Shown: positions 1 to 8,799 of the stretch, in pieces
Position numbering within the stretch: the stretch's first letter is position 1
Layout of the letters: each line of letters starts with the position of its first letter
NCBI GenBank assembly: GCA_963700375.1
Contig: CAVOXF010000003.1
Location: 496,001-560,000 of the forward strand
Reading direction: 5' to 3'
From: JAHEEL01 sp963700375
GTDB lineage: Bacteria > Actinomycetota > Acidimicrobiia > Spongiisociales > UBA5794
Length of the DNA: 64,000 bases
Notes under the pieces: generated by a model
What the model was told of the DNA's origin: nothing
The model's input: only the letters and a program-made list of their open reading frames with translations
Database searches by the model: none
Position numbers and translations under genes: made by a program

Positions 1-109
1 ATCCGAATCGATCTCGATCTGGGTCCCAGCCATCGACTGGATGGTCCAGGCCGCCCGCCGCCTCGGCTTCGAAACGAACCTGCTGCACGTGTACGCGAGG
101 GAGATCTGA
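1..109 (+). CDS. C-terminal end of an unidentified protein (partial)
   Basis: An open frame enters from the left edge and ends at the TGA at 107-109, leaving 35 codons. The visible tail contains the stretch WVPAIDWMVQAARRLGFETN and ends in YAREI. Amphipathic helix-like spacing and codon use similar to neighbouring genes suggest it is real. The family cannot be named from this fragment. It converges on the glcF gene that ends at 149. Confidence 0.5.
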   Translation, partial: SESISIWVPAIDWMVQAARRLGFETNLLHVYAREI

Positions 110-148
110 AGTCCAGTTGCCCATCGCAAGTCGCCGGTTCGGTACGGG

Positions 149-1357
149 CTACTGGATCGCTTGCCAGTACAGCTCGATGGGGTGGACTACTTCGTACCGA
201 GGTCCCAGATACGTCCTCAGCTGCATCTCGCAGCCGGGGTTGGGGGAGGCGACGCACGTAAGTCCGGTTGCGGCGATCTGATCGGCTTTGATGAGGCCGA
301 GCTCGCGCGACACCTCCGGGTGGGAGAGTTGATACGCACCGGCGGCTCCGCAACACATGCCGTGGGGGTCGATCTCGACCGGTCGGTAGCCGGCGGCTCT
401 CAGGATGGCCCGTGGCTCTTCGATGATGCGCTGGGCGTGTCGGAGGTGGCATGGGTCCTGGACCGCGATCGGTTCATCTCCCTCGACGGCCGGAAGGAGA
501 CCTTCGGCGATCAGGGATGCCACGAACTCGGTGGCGTCGAACACCGTCCCGGCGAGATCCGCACCGTCATCGGTCAAATGGCCGTAGCCCTTCATGTGGG
601 CGCTGCAGCCGGCCGAGTCGACCACGATCCGGTCGTATTCGGCGAACGCTGCGACGTTCTGCGCGGCCATCCTGGCGGCGTCGTAGGTGGCGCCCTCGTG
701 GGCCGCAAGCGCACCGCAACAGGTCTGCCGAACGGGAACCACGACCCGGAAGCCGGCTGCCCGGAGTACCTGAATCACCGCCAGATGCGTATCCGAAAAC
801 CAGGCATCCATGACGCACCCCGCCAGAAACGCCACCGTTCCGGCGGGTTGTCCGTCCGGGAGCCATTCTCGCCCAGCTGTTGTCGGTACGGGAAGGGGAA
901 CGGTTCTCAGCGATTCGGTCTTCCGAAGGATGTCGTGAGTGGCCGCGGCGAGGGGCATCCTCTGCATGAGGCCGACGCCCCATGATGCGAGCGCAACCAG
1001 GGAACGATTCCCGATGAGCCGGCCGAAGACCACCCTCCTCCCGATCGCGGCCGCGTCGGGGTTCGCCGCCGCCACCTCGCTGCGGGCGCCTGCCATCATC
1101 CTGCCGAAGGGCACGAGCGATGGGCACGCGGTCTCACACGCCCGGCATTGGAGACACAGGTCCATGATCTCGCCGAACCGTGCGTCGATCGGAGACAGGC
1201 CGGTGTCGATGGCGCGCATTGCCGCGATCCGCCCCCGGGGGGACGCCGACTCGTCTCCGGTGAGTCGGAAGGTGGGACAGGCCGGAAGGCAAAGCCCACA
1301 GTCGATGCATATGCGAAGTTCGTCGCTGGTCGGCGCCCAGTCGGTGACCCAGGCCAT
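149..1357 (-). CDS. glcF: Glycolate oxidase iron-sulfur subunit GlcF
   Basis: This is the electron-transfer subunit of glycolate oxidase, which oxidises glycolate to glyoxylate at the membrane. The 402-residue product has two ferredoxin-type cysteine clusters (C17, C20, C23, C27 and C68, C71, C74, C78). These are followed by two CCG domains with CCGALAAHEG and CCGAAGAYQL. The start is chosen at the ATG that overlaps the glcE stop by one base (TGATG), so translation is probably coupled. An upstream in-frame extension reads through glcE in another frame and is rejected. The length matches GlcF and related (S)-2-hydroxy-acid oxidase Fe-S subunits. Confidence 0.9.
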   Translation of the reverse strand: MAWVTDWAPTSDELRICIDCGLCLPACPTFRLTGDESASPRGRIAAMRAIDTGLSPIDARFGEIMDLCLQCRACETACPSLVPFGRMMAGARSEVAAANPDAAAIGRRVVFGRLIGNRSLVALASWGVGLMQRMPLAAATHDILRKTESLRTVPLPVPTTAGREWLPDGQPAGTVAFLAGCVMDAWFSDTHLAVIQVLRAAGFRVVVPVRQTCCGALAAHEGATYDAARMAAQNVAAFAEYDRIVVDSAGCSAHMKGYGHLTDDGADLAGTVFDATEFVASLIAEGLLPAVEGDEPIAVQDPCHLRHAQRIIEEPRAILRAAGYRPVEIDPHGMCCGAAGAYQLSHPEVSRELGLIKADQIAATGLTCVASPNPGCEMQLRTYLGPRYEVVHPIELYWQAIQ

Positions 1358-2472
1358 CAGAGACACCCCGGGAGGATTGATGGGTTGCAGATCCCTGACG
1401 GATCGAACGCCGCCTTGATCCGCCGCTGAAGATCGATCGAAGACGGCGGCGTGCCCCACGGATCGAAGGACTCCCCGGCGCCCGCGATGACGACAAGGGC
1501 GCCCCCTACTGACTCTGCCCAGGCCCGCGCCTCGCTCAACCCGTCGGTATCGAGGTCCTCGAACCCCGCGCCCACGATTCCAACACCGTGTTGAGCGACC
1601 CACCGCACCGCCCGGAGGTCTTGTGCCACCTCGATGGCGATTGCCAGGTGCGCTGCCGGAACCCGCACCTCGATCTGAACCGGTTCAGAGATCGGCTCGG
1701 GCCAGACCAGACCGCGGCGGTGCCCCCCACCGAGTTGACCGGCCTGTGCAGCGATCTGCTTCTCAGCGCCTCCGAGATAGGCAAACGACCCCTCGGATGT
1801 CTCGAGAACCGCGAGCGGCCGGTACAGCACCCGAAGGGCGTCGGCGGCATCACCCACCTCGACGGTCGCAACTGTGAGCGGCTGCGACCAGAGCTTCAGC
1901 GTCACCTCGCCGATCAACCCGAGGCTGCCGAGAGATCCTGTGACAAGTCGGGTGAGTCCGTATCCGGTTGACGACTTGACCACGGGACTCCCGCCGGTGA
2001 CGACCTTGCCGTAGCCGGTGGCCACCCTCACCCGCAGCACCCGGTCGCGGGTCGGGCCGTAGCGAAGCCGCCGATACCCGGAGAGTCCGGCAGCGACGGC
2101 GCCGCCGATGGTCGACCCCGGCATTGTCTCCGGCAACACTGCGGTCTGGCGACGGGCGGCGATCTTTGCTTCCAGAACGTCGATCGGCACTCCCGTCTGG
2201 ACCACGACGGTGAGGTCGTCGGGCTGCCAGTCCACAATGGTGTCGAGTCGAGTTGTGGTGATCACCAGATCCGCCAAGACCGGGTTCCCGTATCCCCGAT
2301 GCGTTCCGCTTCCCCTGAAGGCCGTCGGGATGCCCGCTTCGGCCGCTGCCGCCAGGATCGCGGCCGCCTCCTCGAGCGACGACGGCGCTACGACATGAGC
2401 GGCGTCGATCTCCATAGAGTCATCCCTGAGTTGCTCGAAGAGCCGAAGCGTGACGGCGCGCAAACCCGTCAT
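1357..2472 (-). CDS. glcE: Glycolate oxidase FAD-binding subunit GlcE
   Basis: This is an FAD-binding subunit of the GlcDEF complex, 371 residues. It shows the FAD_binding_4 signature near residues 40-150, including FRGSGTHRGYG and GSTIGGAVAAGLSG. Its best start is the ATG that overlaps the glcD stop by four bases (ATGA); an ATG seven codons upstream is possible but gives a longer overlap. GlcE is a shortened relative of GlcD, and this product lacks the extended C-terminal oxidase half, as expected. It sits in the order glcD-glcE-glcF on the minus strand, all overlapping, so one transcript is likely. Confidence 0.88.
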   Translation of the reverse strand: MTGLRAVTLRLFEQLRDDSMEIDAAHVVAPSSLEEAAAILAAAAEAGIPTAFRGSGTHRGYGNPVLADLVITTTRLDTIVDWQPDDLTVVVQTGVPIDVLEAKIAARRQTAVLPETMPGSTIGGAVAAGLSGYRRLRYGPTRDRVLRVRVATGYGKVVTGGSPVVKSSTGYGLTRLVTGSLGSLGLIGEVTLKLWSQPLTVATVEVGDAADALRVLYRPLAVLETSEGSFAYLGGAEKQIAAQAGQLGGGHRRGLVWPEPISEPVQIEVRVPAAHLAIAIEVAQDLRAVRWVAQHGVGIVGAGFEDLDTDGLSEARAWAESVGGALVVIAGAGESFDPWGTPPSSIDLQRRIKAAFDPSGICNPSILPGCL

Positions 2473-3866
2473 TGCACCGGCCGATCGAAGCATCGGGATC
2501 CATCCGGGAGCACCTTGCCCGGGTTGAGCAACCGCTCGGGATCGAACGCCTCTCGAACCCGTGCCTGCGCGTCGAGGTCGTCGGCGCTGAACACCTGCGG
2601 CATCAGATCCCGCTTCTCGAGCCCGATGCCGTGCTCGCCGCTCAGCGTGCCGCCTGCGGCCACCGAGACCCGCACCATCTCGTGAGCCGCCTCGATGACC
2701 CTCTCAGTCATGCCGGGCACCGATGCGTCGTACGAGACGAGCGGATGCAGGTTGCCGTCGCCGGCATGGAAGACATTCATCAGCCGGAGTCCGAAGCGAT
2801 CTGCGATGGCGTAGATCTCTTCGAGCACATCGACGAACCGGGTGCGTGGCACAACGGTATCGTTGAGGTAGTAGTCGGGCGCGGCTTGGGCAATCGCACC
2901 GAAGGCAGACTTTCGTCCTTTCCAGAGCAGTTCACGCTCCTCTTCGTTCGAGGCGACGCGGATCTCGCTTGCCCTGTTTCGTTCTGCGATGCCGCAGATG
3001 AGGTCCGCCTCGGCCGTGATTCCGTCGGCGTGGCCGACGACCTCTGCAAGCAACACGGCATCGGCGCCAACCGGCAAGCCGGCATTCACGAAGTTCTCGA
3101 TGGCCTCGATCATCCCGCGGTCCATCATCTCGAGGGCGGCGGGGACAAGGCCGCTCCCGATGATCTCGGACACGGTGCGGGCAGCGTCGTTGATGTCGTC
3201 GAACGAGACCAGCATCGTCGCGACGTACGGAGGGTTCTCGGTGAGTCGGACGAGCACGCGAGTGACGATGCCGAGCGTGCCCTCGGAACCCACGATCAAG
3301 CCGCGCAGGTCGTAGCCGGGAAGATCCGGAGCGCACCCGCCAAGCGTCACGACATCGCCGCTCGCCGTGACAATCTCTACACCGAGAATGTGAGCGATCG
3401 TCGAACCCTCCGCCAGGCAATGGGGGCCGCCCGCGTTGGTCGCCGCGTTCCCGCCGACAGTCGACGCTTGCTGTGAGGCCGGATCGGGAGCAAAGTGGAG
3501 ACCGCGATCGGCAAGCGCGTTCGAGAGATCGAGGTTGATCAAGCCGGGGCCAACCCATGCCGTGTGCCCGATCTCGTCGACCTCGAAGATGCCGTTCATG
3601 CGGGTCAGGACCACGAGGATCGAACCAGCGCACGGCGCTGCCCCACCGGCCAGACCGGTCCCTGCGCCCCGGGCGACGATTGGCATCCCACAATCGGCGG
3701 CGAGACGCACCACGGCGGCAACTTCATCAGTTGTTTCCGGAAGCACGACGATGGCCGGGTCGCCGGGGGTCACGCCCGAGTCCTTGGCGTAGATCATCCG
3801 GTCGATGGGGTGGGTGTGGACGCGAGCGACTCCCAGAAGGTCGACCAGTTGGGAAATCACGTCCAT
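2469..3866 (-). CDS. glcD: FAD-linked glycolate oxidase catalytic subunit GlcD
   Basis: This 465-residue FAD-linked oxidase has an N-terminal FAD_binding_4 domain (VARGAGTGLAGGAAP near residue 65 and GNAATNAGGPHCL near 140). A C-terminal FAD-oxidase domain carries HAGDGNLHP and SGEHGIGLEKR. This arrangement is typical of GlcD and related D-2-hydroxyacid dehydrogenases. As first gene of glcD-glcE-glcF it most likely oxidises glycolate. D-lactate is an alternative substrate that the sequence alone does not exclude, particularly since a lactate-utilisation (LUD) remnant lies just upstream on the other strand. Confidence 0.9.
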   Translation of the reverse strand: MDVISQLVDLLGVARVHTHPIDRMIYAKDSGVTPGDPAIVVLPETTDEVAAVVRLAADCGMPIVARGAGTGLAGGAAPCAGSILVVLTRMNGIFEVDEIGHTAWVGPGLINLDLSNALADRGLHFAPDPASQQASTVGGNAATNAGGPHCLAEGSTIAHILGVEIVTASGDVVTLGGCAPDLPGYDLRGLIVGSEGTLGIVTRVLVRLTENPPYVATMLVSFDDINDAARTVSEIIGSGLVPAALEMMDRGMIEAIENFVNAGLPVGADAVLLAEVVGHADGITAEADLICGIAERNRASEIRVASNEEERELLWKGRKSAFGAIAQAAPDYYLNDTVVPRTRFVDVLEEIYAIADRFGLRLMNVFHAGDGNLHPLVSYDASVPGMTERVIEAAHEMVRVSVAAGGTLSGEHGIGLEKRDLMPQVFSADDLDAQARVREAFDPERLLNPGKVLPDGSRCFDRPVQ

Positions 3867-3931
3867 GTCCGCAGCGTAGTGACCGGGGTCGCGACGAACG
3901 TCATGACTCCGGACCGACCCGGCGATCGACC

Positions 3932-4169
3932 TGCGCCGACATCGGGACTTCGGGCGTGAACCTCGCCGTCGCCTCAGAGGGTTCGGTTGCTTTCATCACG
4001 AACGAGGGCATCGGGTCCCAGGTGCACCGGACGGCCCGCCGAGACGTCGACCTCGCCGAAGCCGGCCAACGTCGTCTATCTGACCGGCCCGAGCCGGGTG
4101 GCCGACATCGAACAGCAACTCAACCTCGGTGTCCACGGCCTGCAGGCGGTTCACGTTGTGATCAGCTGA
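3932..4169 (+). pseudogene. Remnant of a LUD-domain (LutB/LutC-type) lactate-utilisation protein
   Basis: Two pieces of LUD-type sequence lie in different frames. The first (from 3932) reads ADIGTSGVNLAVASEGSVAF followed by ITNEG, matching the conserved LUD core. The second (4056 to the TGA at 4167-4169) contains LTGPSRVADIEQQLNLGVHG, the C-terminal LUD signature. No start, N-terminal domain or Fe-S motifs accompany them, and the middle is missing, so this is a degraded gene. Its position divergent from glcDEF suggests an older 2-hydroxyacid oxidation locus that included LUD proteins. Confidence 0.7.
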
Positions 4170-4257
4170 CGGCTGGCGATCAGGGCAGCGCCGGCCTCCG
4201 CCTGCGGGTGTCAGAACCGGTTCCCGTCTCGGCGCGGCGGTGCGGGCGCTACGCTCG

Positions 4258-4521
4258 ATGGACATGACCGTACAGGTATCCAACACTCCCAATCCCAACG
4301 CCCTCAAGTTCGGCGTCGGCGTCGACGTCGGAGGTCCGGCAACGTTCGTCGCCGGCACCGAGACCGACGATGCCACCATGGCCGCGCTCCTGGAGATCGA
4401 TGGCATCACGAGCATCTTCATGACGGCCGACTTCGTGACCCTGTCGAAGACGCCGGACGCATCGTGGGAGATGATCGTCCCCGTGGCGATCGGGCTCCTC
4501 GAGCAGCGATTCGGAGCCTGA
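4258..4521 (+). CDS. Nfu N-terminal domain protein (Fe-S scaffold/carrier-like)
   Basis: The 87-residue product consists almost entirely of an Nfu_N domain, with the signature TPNPNALKF near the start. It lacks the C-terminal NifU-like domain with the CxxC cluster ligand, so it cannot be a complete Nfu scaffold. Stand-alone Nfu_N proteins are known, but their role is not clear. An ATG two codons downstream (4264) is an alternative start, and neither has a strong Shine-Dalgarno sequence. It converges on the methyltransferase-like gene that ends at 4529. Confidence 0.8.
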   Translation: MDMTVQVSNTPNPNALKFGVGVDVGGPATFVAGTETDDATMAALLEIDGITSIFMTADFVTLSKTPDASWEMIVPVAIGLLEQRFGA

Positions 4522-4528
4522 CGCATTC

Positions 4529-5233
4529 TCAGGGGCGGCGACCCCGCACGACGATCCAGGGCAGCGTGAGGACGACCGGAAACTCGGTCGGCGGCTGAAG
4601 CGAAGCGTCCACCCGCGCCAGCAAGCGGTCGAGCGCGACTGCGTCGAGGAGGGCCGTACCCGGCCAGATCCCTGAACGTACCGCTTCGACGCCCTCGGCA
4701 GCGGAGTCGACAACCGCAGCCGGGAGATCCGCACGGCTCTCGACCACATTCTTCAGGCCGGCGCGGACAGCTTCGACTCCGAGGCCGTCCGCCGCGCGGA
4801 ACCGCAACCGTACGTCGTCGGCGACCGCCGGTTCGGCCTGATAGAGGAAGCCGTAGCGCCTGGCTGCCGGCATCGATTCGGTGAGTCCCCTGGCGTCGAT
4901 CTCACCCAGCCACACGTTCCCGCCGGGGCGGACGACGCGGACGGCCTCTTCGAGGACATCGAACACACCGGCCGGGCCGCCCCATGCCGAGAGAGCAACG
5001 GCCACCTCAAACGTTCCGGCGGCGAATCCGGTTGCAGTTGGGGTGGCGCCGACGGGGACGGGAGTCACGAGAAGGGTGGCGACCGTCGGTGTGGTGTCGC
5101 CGGTCGGTGCCGGAAGCTGGTCGGCCACGCTGTCGGCGTATGGTCCGAGGACAAGGGTCTCGGACTCCGCGGTGGCGCCGAGGCCGGCAAGCGTCGAGAG
5201 CCAAGCGGCGCGAAGGTTTCGCTGCTGTTGCAT
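4529..5233 (-). CDS. Class I SAM-dependent methyltransferase-like protein
   Basis: This 234-residue protein has a C-terminally placed Rossmann-type pattern. The segment FEVAVALSAWGG is followed by VLEEAVRVVRPGGNVWLGEI, which resembles methyltransferase motifs II and III (strand 4, helix D and strand 5). The usual glycine-rich motif I is weak: LVLGPYADSV replaces the typical ExGxGxG. It may therefore bind SAM poorly or have lost catalysis. No substrate can be inferred. It is transcribed alone, 52 bases from an inverted-repeat element on its upstream side. Confidence 0.55.
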   Translation of the reverse strand: MQQQRNLRAAWLSTLAGLGATAESETLVLGPYADSVADQLPAPTGDTTPTVATLLVTPVPVGATPTATGFAAGTFEVAVALSAWGGPAGVFDVLEEAVRVVRPGGNVWLGEIDARGLTESMPAARRYGFLYQAEPAVADDVRLRFRAADGLGVEAVRAGLKNVVESRADLPAAVVDSAAEGVEAVRSGIWPGTALLDAVALDRLLARVDASLQPPTEFPVVLTLPWIVVRGRRP

Positions 5234-5284
5234 ATCCGCCAGCGTAGCGAGGCACCGATCCGGGCCGGCGCACGGGCGGGCCTA

Positions 5285-5451
5285 CTCGTGGTCTGTCGCT
5301 GAGGTGGTGTCTGGGTAACTCCGAGGCATCGGCGTCACCCGACAAGGGCGGACAACGAAGGCGCAGTCGGGACTCCGTCGCGGCGGAGGACGCCGCCGGT
5401 GGCGTCGAGGGCCGAACAGACACGGCAGCTGTTTCCGCGACGGACCACTAG
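5285..5451. repeat. MITE-like intergenic element with 15-bp inverted ends, copy 1
   Basis: The 167-bp segment is bounded by ctcgtggtctgtcgc (5285-5299) and gcgacggaccactag (5437-5451), inverted copies with two mismatches. Read on the minus strand, it shares long stretches with a second element at 24999-25104, including ggccctcgacgccaccggcg. It has about 60 bp of extra central sequence relative to that copy. Its CTAG end supplies the TAG stop of the membrane-anchored protein ending at 5448. It encodes no protein. It could be a miniature transposable element or a dispersed structured terminator. Confidence 0.65.
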
Positions 5452-6290
5452 GAACCGGGAATGGTGTCGGAACGCATGACAACCGGCCACCGGTTGCCGG
5501 AGCGGTCACCGATCGTGAATACCACACGCCAGTCGGGACCGGCTGAGCCGCTCTGAACGATCTCCGCCTCCTCATCGAACATCCCTGCGTAGTCGAGGGT
5601 CGCTGCGATGGCCTCGCCGTGGGCCTCGTCGTCCGTCTGCATCCATCCGTCGATCATGTGGTAGACGGGCGGCATGATCGGGATCGGCAGGTCAGCAATC
5701 GCCGTCTGGCCGTCGTCAACAGCGACGAGCACATCGACCGCTCGAACCGGACCGCGGACAAACGCCCCGCTCGGCTCCTCGGTCAGGGACCGGAACACGA
5801 CCGAGACCGCATAGCCGCGGGCGGTCGGGCGAATGTCGAACGCTCTCGCCCACTCGACGTAGGAGATGTCGGCATCAGCCCTACCCGGCAGTTCCGGGAG
5901 CGACGCATCGTTCACGAACGCGGAGAGCAACTCCTCCGGGATCGGACCATCGATGGTGAAGTAGTCCGTGACAAACCACTCCGCGCGTGCGACGGCGGTC
6001 AGTTCGGCGACCGATGGTTGCACCGCCATCAAGTCAGCCTCCGAGGGCACGCTCGTTGCGGTGGTACTCGTCGACGTGGAATCTTCGATGCCGGCCTCGG
6101 TTGTGGTCGTGTCGGCCGGAGTCGCGAGGGCCGCGTCGTCGCCATGCCCGGGAGCGGTCAACCACCGGACCCCGGCAAATCCCACGACGACGGCGAGGAT
6201 CACCGCGGCCGCCAGGTACAGCGTCTTTGTTCTCCCCTGGCGGTGCTCCGCCAGCAGGGTGCTCCAGGGGATCTCCTCGTATTCGTCCAC
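5448..6290 (-). CDS. Membrane-anchored protein with Thr/Ser-rich linker, unknown function
   Basis: The 280-residue protein has a short cytoplasmic N terminus and one membrane helix at about residues 24-45 (YLAAAVILAVVVGFAGVRWL). A Thr/Ser-rich linker follows to about residue 85, then a folded extracytoplasmic domain of about 190 residues. No catalytic motif or named family was recognised. The start is a GTG one base after the stop of the LysM gene, so the two are probably translated from one transcript. Its TAG stop lies in the terminal CTAG of the adjacent repeat element, an unusual feature. Confidence 0.65.
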   Translation of the reverse strand: MDEYEEIPWSTLLAEHRQGRTKTLYLAAAVILAVVVGFAGVRWLTAPGHGDDAALATPADTTTTEAGIEDSTSTSTTATSVPSEADLMAVQPSVAELTAVARAEWFVTDYFTIDGPIPEELLSAFVNDASLPELPGRADADISYVEWARAFDIRPTARGYAVSVVFRSLTEEPSGAFVRGPVRAVDVLVAVDDGQTAIADLPIPIMPPVYHMIDGWMQTDDEAHGEAIAATLDYAGMFDEEAEIVQSGSAGPDWRVVFTIGDRSGNRWPVVMRSDTIPGS

Positions 6291-6291
6291 G

Positions 6292-6798
6292 TCATACCTC
6301 CGGGATCTGCAGCGTCTGTCCTGGGAAGATCAAGTTCGGGTCATCTCCGATGACGGAGCGGTTGGCCTGGTAGATGACGGGCCAGAAACGGGCGATCTCC
6401 ACGCTCGAAGGTTCGGTGCCGCCCCGGGCATCGAGGGCGTCCCGTGCAATGCGCCAGAGACAGTCTCCCCGTTGGACGATGTACGGAGCATCCGGTCCAT
6501 CGGATAGAACCGATGTCGCAGGTGACGCGACGGGAGACGTCAGCATCGGAGCGTTGCTCCCGGCCTCGGCGGTGTCCGTCAGACGAACGATCGGAGGAGC
6601 CACCGTCGCGGATGCCGGTCTCGGACGGATCGGTGCAGCGATCACGCTGGCTATCACGAGTACCGCGGCGATCGGCCGGATCGGGATCGGGATGTCGATG
6701 GCGCCGATGCGGCGGACGGCGAACGGCAGCGACCCGATCGCGCCAAGCGCGAGGGTGACGGTCGCAATTCCGGCGCACAGGGTCATGGCGGGATCCAT
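6292..6798 (-). CDS. Membrane protein with C-terminal LysM domain
   Basis: This 168-residue protein has two hydrophobic helices in its first 60 residues, a linker, and a C-terminal LysM domain (YIVQRGDCLWRIARDAL through PGQTLQIPEV). LysM domains bind N-acetylglucosamine-containing glycans, so it probably contacts peptidoglycan from the membrane. The ATG at 6798 is chosen because the sequence upstream lacks plausible coding character. It is one base upstream of the anchored 280-residue protein, and together they look like a two-gene cell-envelope operon. Confidence 0.75.
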   Translation of the reverse strand: MDPAMTLCAGIATVTLALGAIGSLPFAVRRIGAIDIPIPIRPIAAVLVIASVIAAPIRPRPASATVAPPIVRLTDTAEAGSNAPMLTSPVASPATSVLSDGPDAPYIVQRGDCLWRIARDALDARGGTEPSSVEIARFWPVIYQANRSVIGDDPNLIFPGQTLQIPEV

Positions 6799-6937
6799 CG
6801 ATCGAACGTACCGATAATCCGAAGTGACCTCAAGAGAAGCGATGAGACATTGTTTCCGCGTTCTCGGCGACGGGGACGGAGCCGATCCGAATCTTCCCCC
6901 TAGGCCCCGACACGCTCTCCAGCCGACTCGATCCTGA

Positions 6938-7951
6938 TCAGAACCCTTCAAGTACGATCTTGCCGCGTGCCGTTCCGGCTTCGATCTGAGCGTGTGCCTT
7001 GATCAAGGTCGCCGCGTCGATTGGGCCGGCGACCTCCGTGGCAGTAGATCGAATGCGGCCTGCATCGACCAGCGCTGCCACTTCGTTCAAGAGCTTCCCC
7101 TGGTCCGCCATGTCAGGCGTTTCGAGAAGCGATCGGGTGAACATCAACTCCCAATGCAGCGATATGGATTTGCCCTTCAACGCCGCGACGGCGAATTCCG
7201 CCGGGTCGTCGATCAGACCGAATCGACCTTGGGGTGCCATCAGTTCGATGATATCAGCGAGATGCTGATCGGTGTGAGTGGTCGAGAACACGAAGCCCGG
7301 GGCGCCGAGACCAAGGGCCTCGATCTGCGGTGCCATGGGCCGGCGGTGGTCGATCACGTGGTGGGCACCGAGTCCGCGCACCCAGTCCTGCGTCTCGGGA
7401 CGCGAGGCGGTGGCGATCACCGTCAAATCGGTCAATGCGCGCAGTAGTTGGATGGTGATCGAGCCGACGCCGCCCGCACCGCCGATGACCAGAATGGTCT
7501 TCCCGCCTTGAGGCGTTGGGCGTGTGATGTCGAGTCGGTCGAAGAGCATCTCCCAAGCGGTTATCGCCGTGAGCGGGAGCGCAGCGGCCTCCGCATCGGT
7601 CAGGGTCGCGGGCTTGCCACCGACGATGCGCTCGTCAACGAGGTGATACTCGCTGTTGGTGCCCGGTCGGGCGATGGAGCCCGCGTAGAAGACGGCGTCG
7701 CCGGGCTTGAAGTTCTCGACTTCCAGCCCGACGGCCTCGACAACTCCCGAAGCGTCGAATCCGAGGATCTGCCATCCGTCCCCGTGAGGCAGGCGGTTGA
7801 GGCGCACCTTCGTGTCCACGGGGTTCACCGACACGGCGAAGACCTTGACCAGCAGATCTCGGCCTTCGGCTTCAGGTGTATCGAGCATGATGTCCACGAG
7901 TGCATCCTCGCGGTCAAGCGGTCCAGGTGTCCTGTAAGCAACGGCTTTCAT
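6938..7951 (-). CDS. Zinc-type alcohol dehydrogenase-like / quinone oxidoreductase (MDR superfamily)
   Basis: The 337-residue medium-chain reductase has a GroES-like N domain (GFDASGVVEAVG near 75) and a Rossmann NADPH site with the motif GGAGGVGSITIQLL near residue 160. It resembles the zinc-binding alcohol dehydrogenase family of NADPH:quinone reductases, which lack structural zinc cysteines; none are seen. The start has a GGAGG ribosome site eight bases upstream. It lies downstream of marR on the same strand, 260 bp away, so a shared role in electrophile or quinone stress is plausible but not shown. Confidence 0.82.
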   Translation of the reverse strand: MKAVAYRTPGPLDREDALVDIMLDTPEAEGRDLLVKVFAVSVNPVDTKVRLNRLPHGDGWQILGFDASGVVEAVGLEVENFKPGDAVFYAGSIARPGTNSEYHLVDERIVGGKPATLTDAEAAALPLTAITAWEMLFDRLDITRPTPQGGKTILVIGGAGGVGSITIQLLRALTDLTVIATASRPETQDWVRGLGAHHVIDHRRPMAPQIEALGLGAPGFVFSTTHTDQHLADIIELMAPQGRFGLIDDPAEFAVAALKGKSISLHWELMFTRSLLETPDMADQGKLLNEVAALVDAGRIRSTATEVAGPIDAATLIKAHAQIEAGTARGKIVLEGF

Positions 7952-8211
7952 GGTCAGCCTCCGGTCGCTTTGAAGTGTCGCGACGGTGTTTGGGTTGGAT
8001 ACGCACTCATCAATGCCGAGGTGCCGACGCAGACCGTACACCAACGTCCGACCGCGTTCGGGTGTCCGAGCGGCCCGGCCCGGCCACATTGGTTCCCGTA
8101 TGCGCCGGCACGGGACGGTTGCCCGACTCGTGCCCGGTTGTTCGAGGGCGGAGCGGTCATCGCCGGAGCGCGCTCTCAACGGATTCGCCGGAGTGTCAGA
8201 GGTGGGAGCAG

Positions 8212-8703
8212 CTAGGCCGTGTTGTTGGGTGTGAGGGTTGAGAGGGCTTCGCCGCCGACCCGGTCTGCGAGTTTCCCGAGAAGCGCTCCGAGTTGGGCGA
8301 GCTCGTCGTCGGTGAGGTGTGATCCGACGTGCTCGTCGATGCCGCGCAGGTGGATGCGTCCGGCTTTCTTGAAGACTTCTTCGCCCTGAGGAGTGAGCAG
8401 GACATAGGTCCCCCGGCGGTCCGATTCACAGGCGCGACGCTCGACGAGGCCGTCGGATTCGAGCCGATCCACGAGGCGGGTGGTTGCGCTGCGACTCAGT
8501 CCGATCTGGTCGGCGAGGTCGCTTGGCCGCATGGCTGCGTCTCCTGACTGTGTGAGCATCAGGAGGATCGCGTACCACTCGAGGGAGATGGGTGTCTCGG
8601 CTTCCATCTCCCGGGCGAGGACGGCGTTCACGCGGGTGAACGCCGTCAGCACGTTTCGCCAGGCGTCTGAAGCGGGGGTGGTTCTGATCTTCACGGGAGG
8701 CAT
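8212..8703 (-). CDS. MarR-family transcriptional regulator
   Basis: This 163-residue winged-helix repressor carries the MarR pattern: DLADQIGLSRSATTRLVDRL for the recognition helix region, and SDRRGTYVLLTPQGEE for the wing. It is divergent from a YceI-family gene. The 96 bp between them hold three TTGC-N5-GCAA palindromes, which suit a dimeric MarR protein. Autoregulation and repression of yceI are therefore likely. No cysteine-based sensing motif stands out; its ligand is unknown. Confidence 0.88.
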   Translation of the reverse strand: MPPVKIRTTPASDAWRNVLTAFTRVNAVLAREMEAETPISLEWYAILLMLTQSGDAAMRPSDLADQIGLSRSATTRLVDRLESDGLVERRACESDRRGTYVLLTPQGEEVFKKAGRIHLRGIDEHVGSHLTDDELAQLGALLGKLADRVGGEALSTLTPNNTA

Positions 8704-8725
8704 GCCCGGTCACCCTAAAGAAATT

Positions 8726-8785
8726 GGTTGCATACCGCAACCACTTCACATATAGTTGCTTCACGCAATCATTGCACATCGCAAT
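8726..8785 (+). promoter_or_regulatory. Promoter with three MarR-type operators between marR and the YceI gene
   Basis: Three copies of TTGC-N5-GCAA lie at 8728-8740, 8756-8768 and 8772-8784; the first is extended to GGTTGC/GCAACC. A sigma-70-like promoter towards the YceI gene overlaps them: -35 TTGCAT at 8728-8733, 17-bp spacer, -10 TATAGT at 8751-8756. Operator centres are 28 and 16 bp apart. Bound MarR dimers would cover the -35 site, the -10 to +1 region and the early leader. Confidence 0.75.
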
Positions 8786-8799
8786 CAGAGGAGAATGAA

